Positions 7,936-17,152 are shown, counted from the stretch's first letter. The stretch: 64,000 nucleotides of DNA from Syntrophobacteraceae bacterium (GCA_025454175.1 JALOOX010000007.1:1-64000); one strand, 5' to 3'. Program-made: numbers and translations. The notes: generated by a model not told the origin, from the letters alone.

Positions 7936-8246
7936 GGCACTTCCCCCTCTCAAAACGGTTGCGATGTCCTCCGAAAAGGAGACCTCACTCCGTCAGGAAC
8001 CTCCATCGGGTGCCAGCACACCGACCTTTTGGCCACTCTGTAAGACCGGATAACACGATGATAAAAACAGAAAAGCCTCTACCCTCTCGAGTAGAAGTCA
8101 TCGTCCCGCATCATGGGGCGGTTCAGGCAGACTCCATTATCTCTGAAATGTGAAGAGGAGTGCATCACTACAACAAGAATAAAATCGCCACGAAGTGAAG
8201 CAAAGTCAAGGAGCCCTCTCCATTCATGGCAACATAAAATGGTGGT
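7936..8246. other. Intergenic region upstream of the 95-aa gene
   Basis: About 310 bp between the start of the small hypothetical gene and the end of the DUF190-CBS gene. Presumably it carries the small gene's promoter. I see no clear terminator hairpin, repeat or RNA. Confidence 0.35.
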
Positions 8247-9530
8247 TCAACCCGAAGATGAAAACCCAACGTGCAGGAGGGAGTCCCGGCTGATCATTCC
8301 CCTGAATTTCCCTTCCTCATCGAGCACCGGCAGCCGCTTGATGGCCCCGTCGAGCATGACCCGGATCGCCTCCTCGATGGGAGCGTCCTCTCGAATGGTC
8401 ACGATGTCCGTGCTCATGACCTCGGCGGCGGTCCTGGCCCGCAAATACTCCCTCAATTCCCTGTGCCTCCGCCCGCGCTCCGTGAAAGGGATTTTGCCCA
8501 CGAAATAGTCCCAGATTCCCGGATGACAGTCGGAAAAGGCAATGAGCAGGTCCCGGTCCGAAATGAGGCCGAGGAACGTCCCATCCCGGTCCACCACGCA
8601 GACGCGCTGGATGTCGTTGCAGTCAATGGTCCGCAGCACCTCTTCCACGGGAGTATCGGGCGCCACGGTATGAACGTCCCTGCGCATGATGTCTGAAACG
8701 TGCAGCAGACCTTCGATCTGGATATCCCTTTGTTGAAAAGCCTTCCAGTCCGGGCATTCCCTCATGGCGGTGCGGAACACGTCCACGCGCGAGAGCATTC
8801 CAGCCAGCTTTCCCTCCGCATCCACTACCGGGAACCGCTTGACTCCCCTCTCCAGCATGAGTGCCACGGCATCCGTCACGAAATCGTCTTCGGCCACGGT
8901 GATGGCGGGGCGCGTCATGACCTCCCCGGCCTTCCTCGCCGCGAGGCTTTCCAGCACGGGGCCGATCCTTTCGCCCTCCGATGCGGCCAGGAGCCCCAGT
9001 CGCATGGGCATGCCGGCCTTGTAGATGAGATCACCCTGCGAGATGACTCCCACCGGCCGACTCTGCTCGTCCACGACGGGAAGCCCCGTGAAGGCAGACG
9101 AAAGCAGAATCCTCGCCACCTCGTCCAATGGCGTGGAGGTACCGACCTTGCTGGGGTCAAGGGTCATGATCTCCCGGACCCGGGTCTGCTTCGGCATCAG
9201 GAGCCCCCGGGTCTTATGAGAGACGACGGTGACGTCCAGGGTTGCGACGATGCCGTCGGTCACCATCTCGGTAACCCGGGAGAGGGCACGGTCGAAATCC
9301 GCCGCCGGCAAGACGATGGTGATCCGCACGGGCAAATTGTAGGAGAGCACCTCAATCTTTCCAGTGGCCATCTCGCCGTTCTCGTAGGACCCTTCGATGC
9401 CGCGCGTGACCATCGTTCGAGCAGCGATCTTGAGGCCGTTCACGGCCTCGACGACGGCGCTGTAAAGGGGTTTGCCCTCGCGGCGCGCCTCCTCGCCGGT
9501 GAAGATCTCGATGACTTTGTACTTCAACAT
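8247..9530 (-). CDS. DUF190 and tandem CBS-domain protein
   Basis: A 427-aa cytoplasmic protein. Residues 1 to about 105 form a DUF190 domain (MLKYKVIEIFTGEEAR start, then LPVRITIVLPAADFDRAL), a PII-like ferredoxin fold frequently encoded beside crcB. The rest holds two Bateman pairs, four CBS motifs: VREIMTLDP, AGEVMTRPA, VSDIMRRDV and AEVMSTDIV, each followed by LPVVDE- or FPVVDA-type strands. CBS pairs usually bind adenine nucleotides. The start at 9530 was preferred over ATG 9536 because AGGGA lies 6 nt upstream and the family begins MLKY. With crcB genes on both sides it is probably a regulator in fluoride handling (inference). Confidence 0.85.
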   Translation of the reverse strand: MLKYKVIEIFTGEEARREGKPLYSAVVEAVNGLKIAARTMVTRGIEGSYENGEMATGKIEVLSYNLPVRITIVLPAADFDRALSRVTEMVTDGIVATLDVTVVSHKTRGLLMPKQTRVREIMTLDPSKVGTSTPLDEVARILLSSAFTGLPVVDEQSRPVGVISQGDLIYKAGMPMRLGLLAASEGERIGPVLESLAARKAGEVMTRPAITVAEDDFVTDAVALMLERGVKRFPVVDAEGKLAGMLSRVDVFRTAMRECPDWKAFQQRDIQIEGLLHVSDIMRRDVHTVAPDTPVEEVLRTIDCNDIQRVCVVDRDGTFLGLISDRDLLIAFSDCHPGIWDYFVGKIPFTERGRRHRELREYLRARTAAEVMSTDIVTIREDAPIEEAIRVMLDGAIKRLPVLDEEGKFRGMISRDSLLHVGFSSSG

Positions 9531-9618
9531 GTCCATTCCCTGCCGCGATCGTTCCCGAATCCGAATCGGTGAAAATTATAAGTTCTTCACCAGTCCGTAC
9601 CGCTAAGATCTCACTGCC

Positions 9619-9795
9619 TCAAGTGGAAAGCATTTTGATGATGTGTTTGGCAAGTCGCTCGTTGATCTCTCGATGCCTTGGAACAGGCTGACTCACGCCG
9701 GTCGATGGGTTTTGGTACCAGTCGTGCCTTCCTCCATGTCGGATAGATACGGAGCCCATACCCTTAGGCGTTTCCATGAGATCCTTGCGCTTCAT
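9619..9795 (-). CDS. hicA: HicA toxin (58 aa)
   Basis: A short double-stranded-RNA-binding-fold mRNA interferase. The sequence shows the HicA pattern: MKRKDLMET, a G-x-H motif (GGRHDWY) with the catalytic His, then PSTGVSQPVPRHREINERLAK. Length is typical. The start overlaps the hicB stop by 4 bp (ATGA), so it is translationally coupled in the hicB-hicA order, the reverse of the E. coli arrangement. It appears intact. Confidence 0.85.
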   Translation of the reverse strand: MKRKDLMETPKGMGSVSIRHGGRHDWYQNPSTGVSQPVPRHREINERLAKHIIKMLST

Positions 9796-9983
9796 ACAGC
9801 CATATCCTCGTGAGTGCGGATGAAGGGAATGGCTTTCTCATCTATGTCCTTCAGTAGATCCTTCAGGTTTTCCTTCAGTTCATCGAGGGTTTCGCCTTGA
9901 GTCATATACTCCGGATGCGCTTCCAGGTATCCGAGCCACATCCCATCCGGTTCCCGCCAATGGACGATCTTAACGGTTCTCAT
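9792..9983 (-). CDS. hicB: HicB antitoxin (63 aa)
   Basis: A short HicB antitoxin with the RNase-H-like partial fold: VKIVHWREPDGMWLGYLEAHPEYMTQGET then DELKENLKDLLKDI. It ends soon after the core, without the usual C-terminal DNA-binding domain. The start MRTVKI is preceded by AAGGATT; a longer form with 11 more residues exists but lacks a better site. It neutralises HicA encoded immediately downstream. The N-terminal core also resembles the remnant at 157-282. Confidence 0.85.
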   Translation of the reverse strand: MRTVKIVHWREPDGMWLGYLEAHPEYMTQGETLDELKENLKDLLKDIDEKAIPFIRTHEDMAV

Positions 9984-10093
9984 GGGAAATCCTTGTGAGG
10001 AATGGTGAAATTTCAAGAGGTCAACTCCAAGATTGACTTAAAATAATAGTATATATCTCGATAACTCTGTACTGAAGCATGAAACCCTAGCTC

Positions 10094-10534
10094 CTAGGGC
10101 CGTCGCCCGACCCACATGCCCAGGAAGACCAGGGCTCCACCCAGAACGTTGTTCAAGAGCAGGTTTGCGGCCATGACCAGATGGGCCTCGGCCCGCATGG
10201 CGTTCACGCTCTCCAGGGCGAAAGCGGAAAACGTCGTGAGCGCTCCCAGAAAACCGGTCATGAAAAAGAGACGGGCCGAAGGGGTCATGAGCCTGAAGCC
10301 CCGGTCGGCAAGCGCGAAGCAAAGGCCGATGAGAAAGCAGCCCGTAAGATTCACGATGAGAGTTCCCCAGGGGAACCGGCTTCCGAAAAGGCTTGTGGCA
10401 AGCAGCGAAACACCATGGCGCGAGAGCGCCCCCAGGCTTCCTCCGGCCATGACCAGGAGGACCTTCACGGCCCAACCATCGGACCGAAAGGACCTCGGCA
10501 GGCATTTGGGCGGGAAGCTCGACTCGGGGTGCAT
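10094..10534 (-). CDS. crcB: Fluoride channel CrcB/Fluc, copy 2
   Basis: A second four-helix Fluc protein, with GGSLGALSRHG, FPWGTLIVNLTGCFLIG and GFLGALTTFSAFALE motifs. It is clearly paralogous to copy 1 but divergent. The start is uncertain: ATG 10534 (MHPESSF) has a CAGGGA upstream, whereas family alignment favours a GTG near 10468 just before KVLLVMAGG. It follows the cold-shock gene's terminator on the same strand and lies upstream of hicBA. The two copies could form homodimers or a heterodimer. Confidence 0.85.
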   Translation of the reverse strand: MHPESSFPPKCLPRSFRSDGWAVKVLLVMAGGSLGALSRHGVSLLATSLFGSRFPWGTLIVNLTGCFLIGLCFALADRGFRLMTPSARLFFMTGFLGALTTFSAFALESVNAMRAEAHLVMAANLLLNNVLGGALVFLGMWVGRRP

Positions 10535-10637
10535 GTCGTGTCCCTGGTAGTGAGTCGTCGCGCTCTCCAGCGTCGATTCCAACTACACCGCCACCGGGGG
10601 CTCCGGGCAATCCTGTTGAACAGTCCGGGGCGAATAA

Positions 10638-10667
10638 CAAAAAAAGCCGGAGGGAGCTCCGGCTTTG
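10638..10667 (-). terminator. Rho-independent terminator of the cold-shock gene
   Basis: On the minus strand an 8-bp stem AGCCGGAG/CTCCGGCT with a 4-nt loop (10645-10664) is followed by a run of T residues (TTTTTTTG). It sits about 30 bp after the cold-shock stop and separates that gene from crcB copy 2. Confidence 0.9.
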
Positions 10668-10697
10668 ATGACGCCTTGAGAAACAGCCCGCAGGGGC

Positions 10698-10898
10698 TCA
10701 GATCTTTCGAACGCGAGCGGCCTGAGGCCCCTTGGCCCCCTTTTCTTCATCGAAGCTCACTCGTTCACCCTCTTTAAGAGTCTTGAAACCGCTTCCTTCG
10801 ATAGCGCTGAAATGTACAAATACATCCCGGCCTTCACCCGTTTCAATAAAACCATACCCCTTGCTCTCATTGAACCATTTCACTCGACCTTCCGCCAT
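10698..10898 (-). CDS. Cold-shock domain protein (66 aa)
   Basis: A single OB-fold RNA/DNA-binding protein of the CspA family. RNP1 is KGYGFIET and RNP2 is DVFVHFSAI, with the usual [10 protein letters not shown] start and a C-terminal KGPQAARVR strand. Length is typical. It probably acts as an RNA chaperone. It is monocistronic with its own terminator. The about 220-bp upstream region is AT-rich and could hold a long 5' leader as in many csp genes, though I cannot define one. Confidence 0.95.
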   Translation of the reverse strand: MAEGRVKWFNESKGYGFIETGEGRDVFVHFSAIEGSGFKTLKEGERVSFDEEKGAKGPQAARVRKI

Positions 10899-11122
10899 GC
10901 TTGAACCTTTCTTTTACTTTGATTGTTTTGCTGGTACGTCATTTTAGCTACTTCAGAATGGCCCCTCTTGGCGGGAAGACCAACTTCCGAGATAACTTAA
11001 AATAGCGACCCACACCTCATGGATCTTGATATTAAATCCCGCTTCGAAATGCAAGTTGTTTTCTCGGGCATGGTTACAGGCTCAGTATTTTTATGCCCGT
11101 TCACCTTATTGAGAACTGTTGA

Positions 11123-12187
11123 TCAATGCAGGTGCCGCGTCCATGTGACGATGCGCTGGGCGATTCCGTGGTTGGAAAGCAGCGCATCGACGACCTGGTT
11201 GTCCACGGCGTGCTGAACCAGGTTTGGATACACGCAGCATTCGTGATCCTGGCCCAGCGTGAGGCCCCCTGCCTCCTTTATGGCTCGCATGCCATCGGTG
11301 CCGTCCACCCCCAGCCCCGTCAGCAGGATTCCGCAGGCCCTTCTCCCGAATTGATCCGCAACGCTCGAGAACAGCTGATCGATGGGAGAGTCGAGGGGCG
11401 CACCGACCCGAAGCAGAAACCCTCCGTCGGGCTGGGTATTACTGACCCGGACACCCGCGAGAGTGGAGCCCATGTAGACCTTTCCGGAATGGAAAGGCGT
11501 GTCCTCGGTCAAGGGGACCACTTCGACGGGACTGATCTCATTGAAATACTGGCAGAAAGGCCTGAGAATCCGCGGATGGATCTCCTGCAGCGCCACGATG
11601 GCCCCCTCGAAATTCTTGGGCAGGTGAGAGACCATGTGCATGATGCTGTTGGGTCCAGCCAGAGTGGTTCCGACGACGATGGCCGTCGAGGGCGGAGCGC
11701 CACGGACCGCACCTTCGGGCCTCCTGATCTTGCTTCTGCGCACCCGCCGCATGCGCTGAACCTGCATGCCCGAAGCGATCCGAACCCTGAGGGTCAGCAG
11801 TTCCTCGTCCTTTTCCCAGCTGCCGCCGTTGACCCTCGACGGTTTGGGGATGAAGTCCATCACCCCCAGTCGCAGGGCTTCAAAAGCGAAGTATCCGTCC
11901 TCGACCAGCGAGCTGATCATGACCACCGGGATTCGGTGGCGGATCATGATATTCTTCACCGTGGTGATACCGTTCATGACGGGCATGTCGATGTCCAGCG
12001 TCACGACATCCGGCTGCAGTTGCTCAATCTTCTCCAGGGCTTCCCTGCCATTGGCCGCCGTGCCGACGACCTCTATACCCTCCTTCCGATAAAGGATTTC
12101 GCGGATGGCCCTCCGCATCATGGGCGCGTCGTCCACAATCAACACACGCACATGACCATTCCGGGTGCAATCATTCATGGGAAGCAT
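11123..12187 (-). CDS. CheB-like response regulator, degenerate esterase (third copy)
   Basis: 354 aa. A receiver domain (about 13-130) with VLIVDDAPMMRR, phospho-acceptor Asp65 in VVTLDIDMP and KPS is followed by a CheB methylesterase-like domain (about 165-350). The esterase Ser motif (normally GASTGGP) reads GTTLAGPN and the His motif (normally VQHM) reads LQEIHP. The aspartate-containing GLGVDGTDGM is retained. The enzyme is therefore probably inactive as a glutamate methylesterase and may act by binding or as an output regulator. The gene overlaps the end of the preceding CheB-like gene by 17 bp and ends the operon. Confidence 0.85.
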   Translation of the reverse strand: MLPMNDCTRNGHVRVLIVDDAPMMRRAIREILYRKEGIEVVGTAANGREALEKIEQLQPDVVTLDIDMPVMNGITTVKNIMIRHRIPVVMISSLVEDGYFAFEALRLGVMDFIPKPSRVNGGSWEKDEELLTLRVRIASGMQVQRMRRVRRSKIRRPEGAVRGAPPSTAIVVGTTLAGPNSIMHMVSHLPKNFEGAIVALQEIHPRILRPFCQYFNEISPVEVVPLTEDTPFHSGKVYMGSTLAGVRVSNTQPDGGFLLRVGAPLDSPIDQLFSSVADQFGRRACGILLTGLGVDGTDGMRAIKEAGGLTLGQDHECCVYPNLVQHAVDNQVVDALLSNHGIAQRIVTWTRHLH

Positions 12188-13742
12188 TTTCAGCCCAGAC
12201 CTCCTTCAGGTTTTCATAGCTCGCACCGGTGAAAACGATGGAATTCTCCCTCGCATATCGCTCGACGCCCTGGATCATCCGTTTACATACGATGGTCGGG
12301 GTGGATGGGATGATGAGACGACTTCCGTTGATCATCAATCCATTCAGCGCGTCGTGGCTGATGGGCTCGCTCCCTGAAAGGATGCAGACCGACAGCCGGC
12401 TGCCCAATGCAGTCGAAAGCCTTTCCATCCATGATGAGAGACCGGTGCTCCAGGAAAGGGAGCCCGACGAACGGGCTTCAATATCGAGACGGAAAGGTTC
12501 GGAGCGAAGAGTGAAATCGGCGTCAATGCCTGCGTTGCCCAAATGGAGAGCACCTGGTCTCAGGGAGCTTCCATCACCGACGGGAACGGTCACGGTTCCC
12601 GACAGCTCACCGAGACACTCCGCAAATGCCGGCAGCAGGGATGCCGAGATCCTCTGCACCCCCAGCACGATTCCTCGGCTGCACAGCTGCCTCAACGGGA
12701 GCCGCGGCCATTCCATGTGAGCCCCCTCCGCTCCGACCAGCAGAAGAGCCTTCTCCCCCTGCTCCAGTCCCGTTTGGTGATCCGGTCCTGCGTGCAGGTC
12801 GCTCCTGCGGAATCGCTTGAAGCAGTTCACCTCGGCAAGGGCGGCCCCCCGAATGAGAGCCCTGAGCCGACCGCCATACTCGGTCGCTTCCTCGTGAGCC
12901 GCGGGCTTGGCCACGAAATCCACGGCTCCCAATTGAAGGAAATCCATCACCTTGTTGATCTGGCCCGGATTCAACGCACTCATGATGACCACCGGTACGG
13001 CATGACGGATCATGATGTGCTTCAGGGTAGTGTCCCCCTGCATCACCGGCATCTGGATGTCCAGCGTGATGACATCCACCGAAGGGTTGCGGCTCAAAAA
13101 ATCCACGGCCTCCCTTCCATTCGCGGCGATCCCGACGACTTCGATGTCCTGGTCGGCCTCGATCAGTCTCTTGAGCTGCCGGGTGAAAAATGTCGAGTCA
13201 TCCACAACCAGCACCCGGATGATGCGGGGCGATGTCGTCCCGGGCTGAGCGTCCCCATGCCCCGGACCGGCAGACTGATTGTGCTCCTCCCAGTGGTCTC
13301 CGGCGATGTCCACCCTTGTGGCGACATTCTCCGCCCCCAGAAGCGGAATGGATTGGGGTACCGCGATTTCGACCCCATCGGCCGAGGGTTCCGATCTTCC
13401 TTCGTCGAGTCTTTCGTCGTGCTCGCGCATGGCCTCGAGAAGTAGATGCTCCCAGGGCTTATCGATGGAGCTCGATGTGAGATTCCCCGAGGATTGAATC
13501 TCGAACATCCCGTCCTTCCATCGAAGGATCTCGAGGAAGGCCCTCTCTCCCTGCAGGGTATTCGTCTCCGCATGCAGAACCTGGCCTTTTTTGATGCAGA
13601 TGACTCCGTCCGTCGCACCGGACCGGACACGGATGACAATGTCGGAACGGGAGAGGCAGACCATCTGGATCAAGTCGGTCAGCGACAGGTTTATCATCCC
13701 TGTGAATCCGCTACATGCGGCCTGGTCTGCTTGCATGGGCAT
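12171..13742 (-). CDS. PATAN (DUF4388)-receiver-CheB-like protein
   Basis: 523 aa in three parts: a DUF4388/PATAN domain (about 12-110: GMINLSLTDLIQMVCLS, VICIKKGQVLHAE), a linker, a receiver domain (about 174-295) with VLVVDDSTFFTRQ and Asp228 in VITLDIQMP, and a CheB-like C-terminal region. In the last part the Ser motif is GAEGAHME, the His motif is VQRIS, and the aspartate motif is eroded to LSGSEPISHDAL, so no catalytic triad residue is clearly kept. PATAN domains are protein-interaction modules of regulators. It lies 107 bp after cheA and overlaps the following gene. Probably a CheA-phosphorylated output protein (inference). Confidence 0.8.
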   Translation of the reverse strand: MPMQADQAACSGFTGMINLSLTDLIQMVCLSRSDIVIRVRSGATDGVICIKKGQVLHAETNTLQGERAFLEILRWKDGMFEIQSSGNLTSSSIDKPWEHLLLEAMREHDERLDEGRSEPSADGVEIAVPQSIPLLGAENVATRVDIAGDHWEEHNQSAGPGHGDAQPGTTSPRIIRVLVVDDSTFFTRQLKRLIEADQDIEVVGIAANGREAVDFLSRNPSVDVITLDIQMPVMQGDTTLKHIMIRHAVPVVIMSALNPGQINKVMDFLQLGAVDFVAKPAAHEEATEYGGRLRALIRGAALAEVNCFKRFRRSDLHAGPDHQTGLEQGEKALLLVGAEGAHMEWPRLPLRQLCSRGIVLGVQRISASLLPAFAECLGELSGTVTVPVGDGSSLRPGALHLGNAGIDADFTLRSEPFRLDIEARSSGSLSWSTGLSSWMERLSTALGSRLSVCILSGSEPISHDALNGLMINGSRLIIPSTPTIVCKRMIQGVERYARENSIVFTGASYENLKEVWAENASHE

Positions 13743-13849
13743 GGGATCGGCCTTTTACTGCTCCAACACTGCTGAAGGGATTTGAATCACGTCCAGGAAA
13801 GGAAGACCTCGAGCGGAGATCTTCCCGGGGCAGCCGCGGAACGCCTCGA

Positions 13850-16666
13850 TCAGTGAAGCAGTCCCCGCTCGGCGTCACCGGTTGTCCCCGGATTGGAGCC
13901 CATCGTATCTCTCATCATCCTGAGCAGGGACGAGACATCCACGATCAGGGAGACCGTGCCGTCACCCAGCACCGTGGCTCCCGAGAACCCCCGGAAGGCG
14001 TGGAAATCATCCTCGATGGGCTTGATGACCACTTCCCGCTCACCCATGAGACCCCCCACCACCAGGCCGACATCCCGAAAACTGGTCGATACGATGATCG
14101 TGAACTGGCTGCCTTTGTCGTGGGCTTCTTCTGGCAGATTCAGGAGCCGGTTGAGGTGAACGATGGGTATCGTCTTGCCCCGCAGCGAGATCACCTCGAA
14201 ACCCTCGATACTATGCGTTTCCCCCCGCTTGTAGCGGAGGATCTCCGTGACTGCAGTCAGGGGGAGCGTGAAGATCTGATCGCCCGCCTTGACCAGGAGG
14301 GCTCGAATGATGGCGACGGTGAGGGGGATGCGGATCAGGAATCGCGTTCCGTGACCTCGAACCGAGAAGACCTCGATGGTCCCGTTCATCCGTTCGACGT
14401 TTTCCTTGACGACGTCCAGGCCGACTCCACGGCCGGCATTGCCGTCCACGAGCTCGCGGGTCGAAAGCCCGGGCAGGAAGATGGCATACTTGAGGTCGTC
14501 CTCGGAAAGACGCTCGATTTCCGCGACACTCATTTCGCCGCGAGTCTGAAGAACCTTCCTGAGTCTTTCCGTATCGATGCCGCGTCCGTCGTCCTCGATC
14601 TCGAGGGCTACATAATCCCCTTCGTGATAGGCCGCCAGCCGGATGGAGCCCACTTCGGGCTTTCCAGCCCGGATGCGCTCCTCCGGCGATTCGATGCCGT
14701 GAGCAATGGCATTTCGAAGGAATTGCACCAGCGGATCATGCATCTGTTCCAGAACGCGTTTGTCGATTTCAGTCTCACCCCCGTCGATGAACAATTCCAG
14801 CTTCTTGTTGAGCTTCAGGGCCTGGTCCCGGGCGATGCGCGGGAAGCGCTGGAAAAGCTGGGCGATGGGAAGCATTCGGATCCGCATGGAGGAGTCCTGT
14901 AAATCGTTGGCCACTCTCCCCAGGGACAGGGTCGATTCATGCAGGCGGAAACCGATCAGGCGCAGTCGTCTGACATCTTGCTTGGAAAGCTTGCCCTGGG
15001 TGGCAAGCTCGCGCAGCATCTCTCGGAAGGTCATCACCGTCTGGACGAACTCGGACCGGGTCACCACAAGCTCCCCGACCTGATTGAGGAGCTGGTCGAC
15101 TTTCTGCGCATCCACGCGCAACGTGGCTGAAGAGGGCATCTCCTCCGAAGCCGCGGATGATCGCTCCGACTGCCCTCCGCGGTGGAGGGTCGTCTCCGGG
15201 ACTTTCTCCTCGCTATCCGCCGCCTCCCGGGTGAATTCGTCTTCGGCGCCGTTGACCTCGGACTCACTCACGGCAGTGGGGCACCCCTCGACCGCTTCCC
15301 CGAAAGTTGCGCACTCGAATGCATCGAAGGAGCGGTCGATTGCTTCATCCAGGTCAAAAAGCATGGATGACGATTCGCATGGCTTCCGTGGCGGCAGCAG
15401 GGATCCCAGGGCGGGAAAGGTACTCTCGAGCCGGCCGGCGCTGGCGACCAGGAGATCACCATACCCGGATGGCCCATCAACCCCCTTCTTTGCGCTTTCC
15501 GCGAGCTTTTCCTCCCACTCGATGAGGATGCCGGCCACATGGTCGTAGTCCATGTACTGGGATGAGGCGATGAGCTTGCGGATGAGCTCTCGGGCCCTGT
15601 CGAGCTGAGCTGCCGTTATCCTGCCTCCTTCCCATGAATCGTTCAAGGAGGCCAGTTCGGCGAAATGCTGATGGAAGGTCTCGAGGAAAATCGACAGGAG
15701 CTCTTCGTCGTCCTCCTGGAAGACACTCTCCCCGGAGGGCTTCTCAGGTATTGCATTGGTTGAATGGAAGTGAGGCAGCTCCAGTTGCGGCAGATGCGCC
15801 TTGAGCGGCTCCGCGCAGGAGGCCTGGAATTCATGTAGGAGGGCAATTCGGGACCTGGACCGCTCGTGGCCCTTGCAGATGATTTCCTCAGCCTTCAACA
15901 CCAGGTCCGCAACCGGCTCGTAATCCATGTACTGGCTCGATGCGTGGAGCCGCCGAAGGCTGGAGGTGATCTGCTCGAGCTCACTTTCAGTCAAGGGAGA
16001 GTCCGCGGGAGACGCCAGGATGGAAGTGACCTGGTCCACACTCTCCTTGAACGAGCCGACGAATATGCTCATCAGCTCGGTATCATCCTCTTCCAGCTCC
16101 ATGGATCGCTTTTCCCGCGAACCTTCGCTCGGAGCAAATGCCGAGACCGGCTGGCTTTCGAAAGCTCTTTCCGCAGGCGGGGACAGGTCCGGGAAATCCA
16201 CGGAGGAGAAATCCACTTCAAAGTCGCCGACATCCCCTTTGCATACTTCTTCCAGAGCCACAGGGACTTCGGGCTCCTCGCCCGAGCCCCCTTCACGGAT
16301 GCCTTGCAGGGCGGACAGGAGGGAATCGGGAACGGAAGGCTCGGACCCGGAATCCTGTAACTGTCCCACCGCGCCGGCAATATAATCCACGCAGGACAGA
16401 AGTGTGCTGATGCCCGCGGGGGTAACTTCCAGGGAGCTCGATTGCACTTCCGAGAACAGACTCTCCAGCTCGTGCGTCAGGTGGGCGATCTGTTCAAATC
16501 CCATGTACGCGGAAGCCCCTTTAATGCTGTGGGCCGCACGGAAGAGCTGACTGATCTCGTCCCGGGTCTTGCCCTCGCGCTCCAGCATCAGCAGGGACTG
16601 CTCCAACTCCTGAAGGTGCTCCCTCACTTCGTCAACGTATTCCTGCAAGAAATCCTGAGGTTCCAT
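13850..16666 (-). CDS. cheA: Chemotaxis histidine kinase CheA with extra Hpt-like repeats
   Basis: 938 aa, longer than the roughly 650-aa classical CheA. P1/Hpt: phospho-His46 in RAAHSIKGASAYMGF. Two further Hpt-like repeats (DDTELMSIF...ASSQYMDY and DDEELLSIF...ASSQYMDY) have Arg at the His position, so they are degenerate. P3 dimerisation (LRVDAQKVDQLLNQVGELV) leads into P4 kinase with N box FLRNAIAHGIESPEER, G1 DDGRGID and G2 GRGVGLDVV; a C-terminal P5 CheW-like domain follows. The start is preceded by TTGAGGA. It phosphorylates CheY and probably the REC-CheB-like proteins of the same operon. Confidence 0.93.
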   Translation of the reverse strand: MEPQDFLQEYVDEVREHLQELEQSLLMLEREGKTRDEISQLFRAAHSIKGASAYMGFEQIAHLTHELESLFSEVQSSSLEVTPAGISTLLSCVDYIAGAVGQLQDSGSEPSVPDSLLSALQGIREGGSGEEPEVPVALEEVCKGDVGDFEVDFSSVDFPDLSPPAERAFESQPVSAFAPSEGSREKRSMELEEDDTELMSIFVGSFKESVDQVTSILASPADSPLTESELEQITSSLRRLHASSQYMDYEPVADLVLKAEEIICKGHERSRSRIALLHEFQASCAEPLKAHLPQLELPHFHSTNAIPEKPSGESVFQEDDEELLSIFLETFHQHFAELASLNDSWEGGRITAAQLDRARELIRKLIASSQYMDYDHVAGILIEWEEKLAESAKKGVDGPSGYGDLLVASAGRLESTFPALGSLLPPRKPCESSSMLFDLDEAIDRSFDAFECATFGEAVEGCPTAVSESEVNGAEDEFTREAADSEEKVPETTLHRGGQSERSSAASEEMPSSATLRVDAQKVDQLLNQVGELVVTRSEFVQTVMTFREMLRELATQGKLSKQDVRRLRLIGFRLHESTLSLGRVANDLQDSSMRIRMLPIAQLFQRFPRIARDQALKLNKKLELFIDGGETEIDKRVLEQMHDPLVQFLRNAIAHGIESPEERIRAGKPEVGSIRLAAYHEGDYVALEIEDDGRGIDTERLRKVLQTRGEMSVAEIERLSEDDLKYAIFLPGLSTRELVDGNAGRGVGLDVVKENVERMNGTIEVFSVRGHGTRFLIRIPLTVAIIRALLVKAGDQIFTLPLTAVTEILRYKRGETHSIEGFEVISLRGKTIPIVHLNRLLNLPEEAHDKGSQFTIIVSTSFRDVGLVVGGLMGEREVVIKPIEDDFHAFRGFSGATVLGDGTVSLIVDVSSLLRMMRDTMGSNPGTTGDAERGLLH

Positions 16667-16696
16667 TGCGTCCTCAACTCCGTGGTTGTGATCCGG

Positions 16697-17053
16697 TCAG
16701 CTCATGGACGCCAGCGTCTGCAGCAGCCCGTGCTCGTCACCCTTGCGGATCAGTTTCTTGACGGCAAGCTTCTCGATTTGAGCGGTCAAATGAGGAGCGT
16801 CAAGCAAGGTGTAGAATATGATGGTGGCTCGGGGATCGATATCCAGGATCTCCCTTGCGGCGGTGATGCCGTCCTTCCCTCGCATGGTTGCATCCATGGT
16901 GACCACGTCCGGAGACAACTGCCGGTAGAGGTCGATGGCCTCGCCACCGTCCCTGGCTTTTCCCACGACGCTGTGCCCCGCTTCGGTCAGGCACTGGACA
17001 ATACGATGCCGCATGAGATTGGAATCATCCACGACAAGAACACGCTTTGACAT
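16697..17053 (-). CDS. cheY: CheY-like single-domain response regulator
   Basis: A 118-aa receiver with VLVVDDSNLM (acidic pair), phospho-acceptor Asp in VVTMDATMRGKDG, the conserved Thr in IIFYTLLD and the Lys in LIRKGDE. The position after this Lys is Gly, not the usual Pro. No output domain. The second ATG (17053) was chosen because GAGGTG lies at proper spacing. It lies between mcp and cheA. It probably carries the phosphoryl signal from CheA; with no motor genes in the window the target is unknown. Confidence 0.85.
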   Translation of the reverse strand: MSKRVLVVDDSNLMRHRIVQCLTEAGHSVVGKARDGGEAIDLYRQLSPDVVTMDATMRGKDGITAAREILDIDPRATIIFYTLLDAPHLTAQIEKLAVKKLIRKGDEHGLLQTLASMS

Positions 17054-17152
17054 CTGGATCACCTCAGACCTTTCTGGACACCAGCCATGCCGAGCAGCGG
17101 GGAGTCCTGGTCCCGTGAAGGGGAATCCCGCCGCGGGACCAGGTTCAACAAA

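Noticed and set aside
10535-10640. Possible fluoride riboswitch upstream of crcB copy 2
   Set aside because: ACGACTCACTAC and GTGTAGT could pair, but the spacing and conserved core do not match the CrcB motif well enough. A covariance-model search would decide it.
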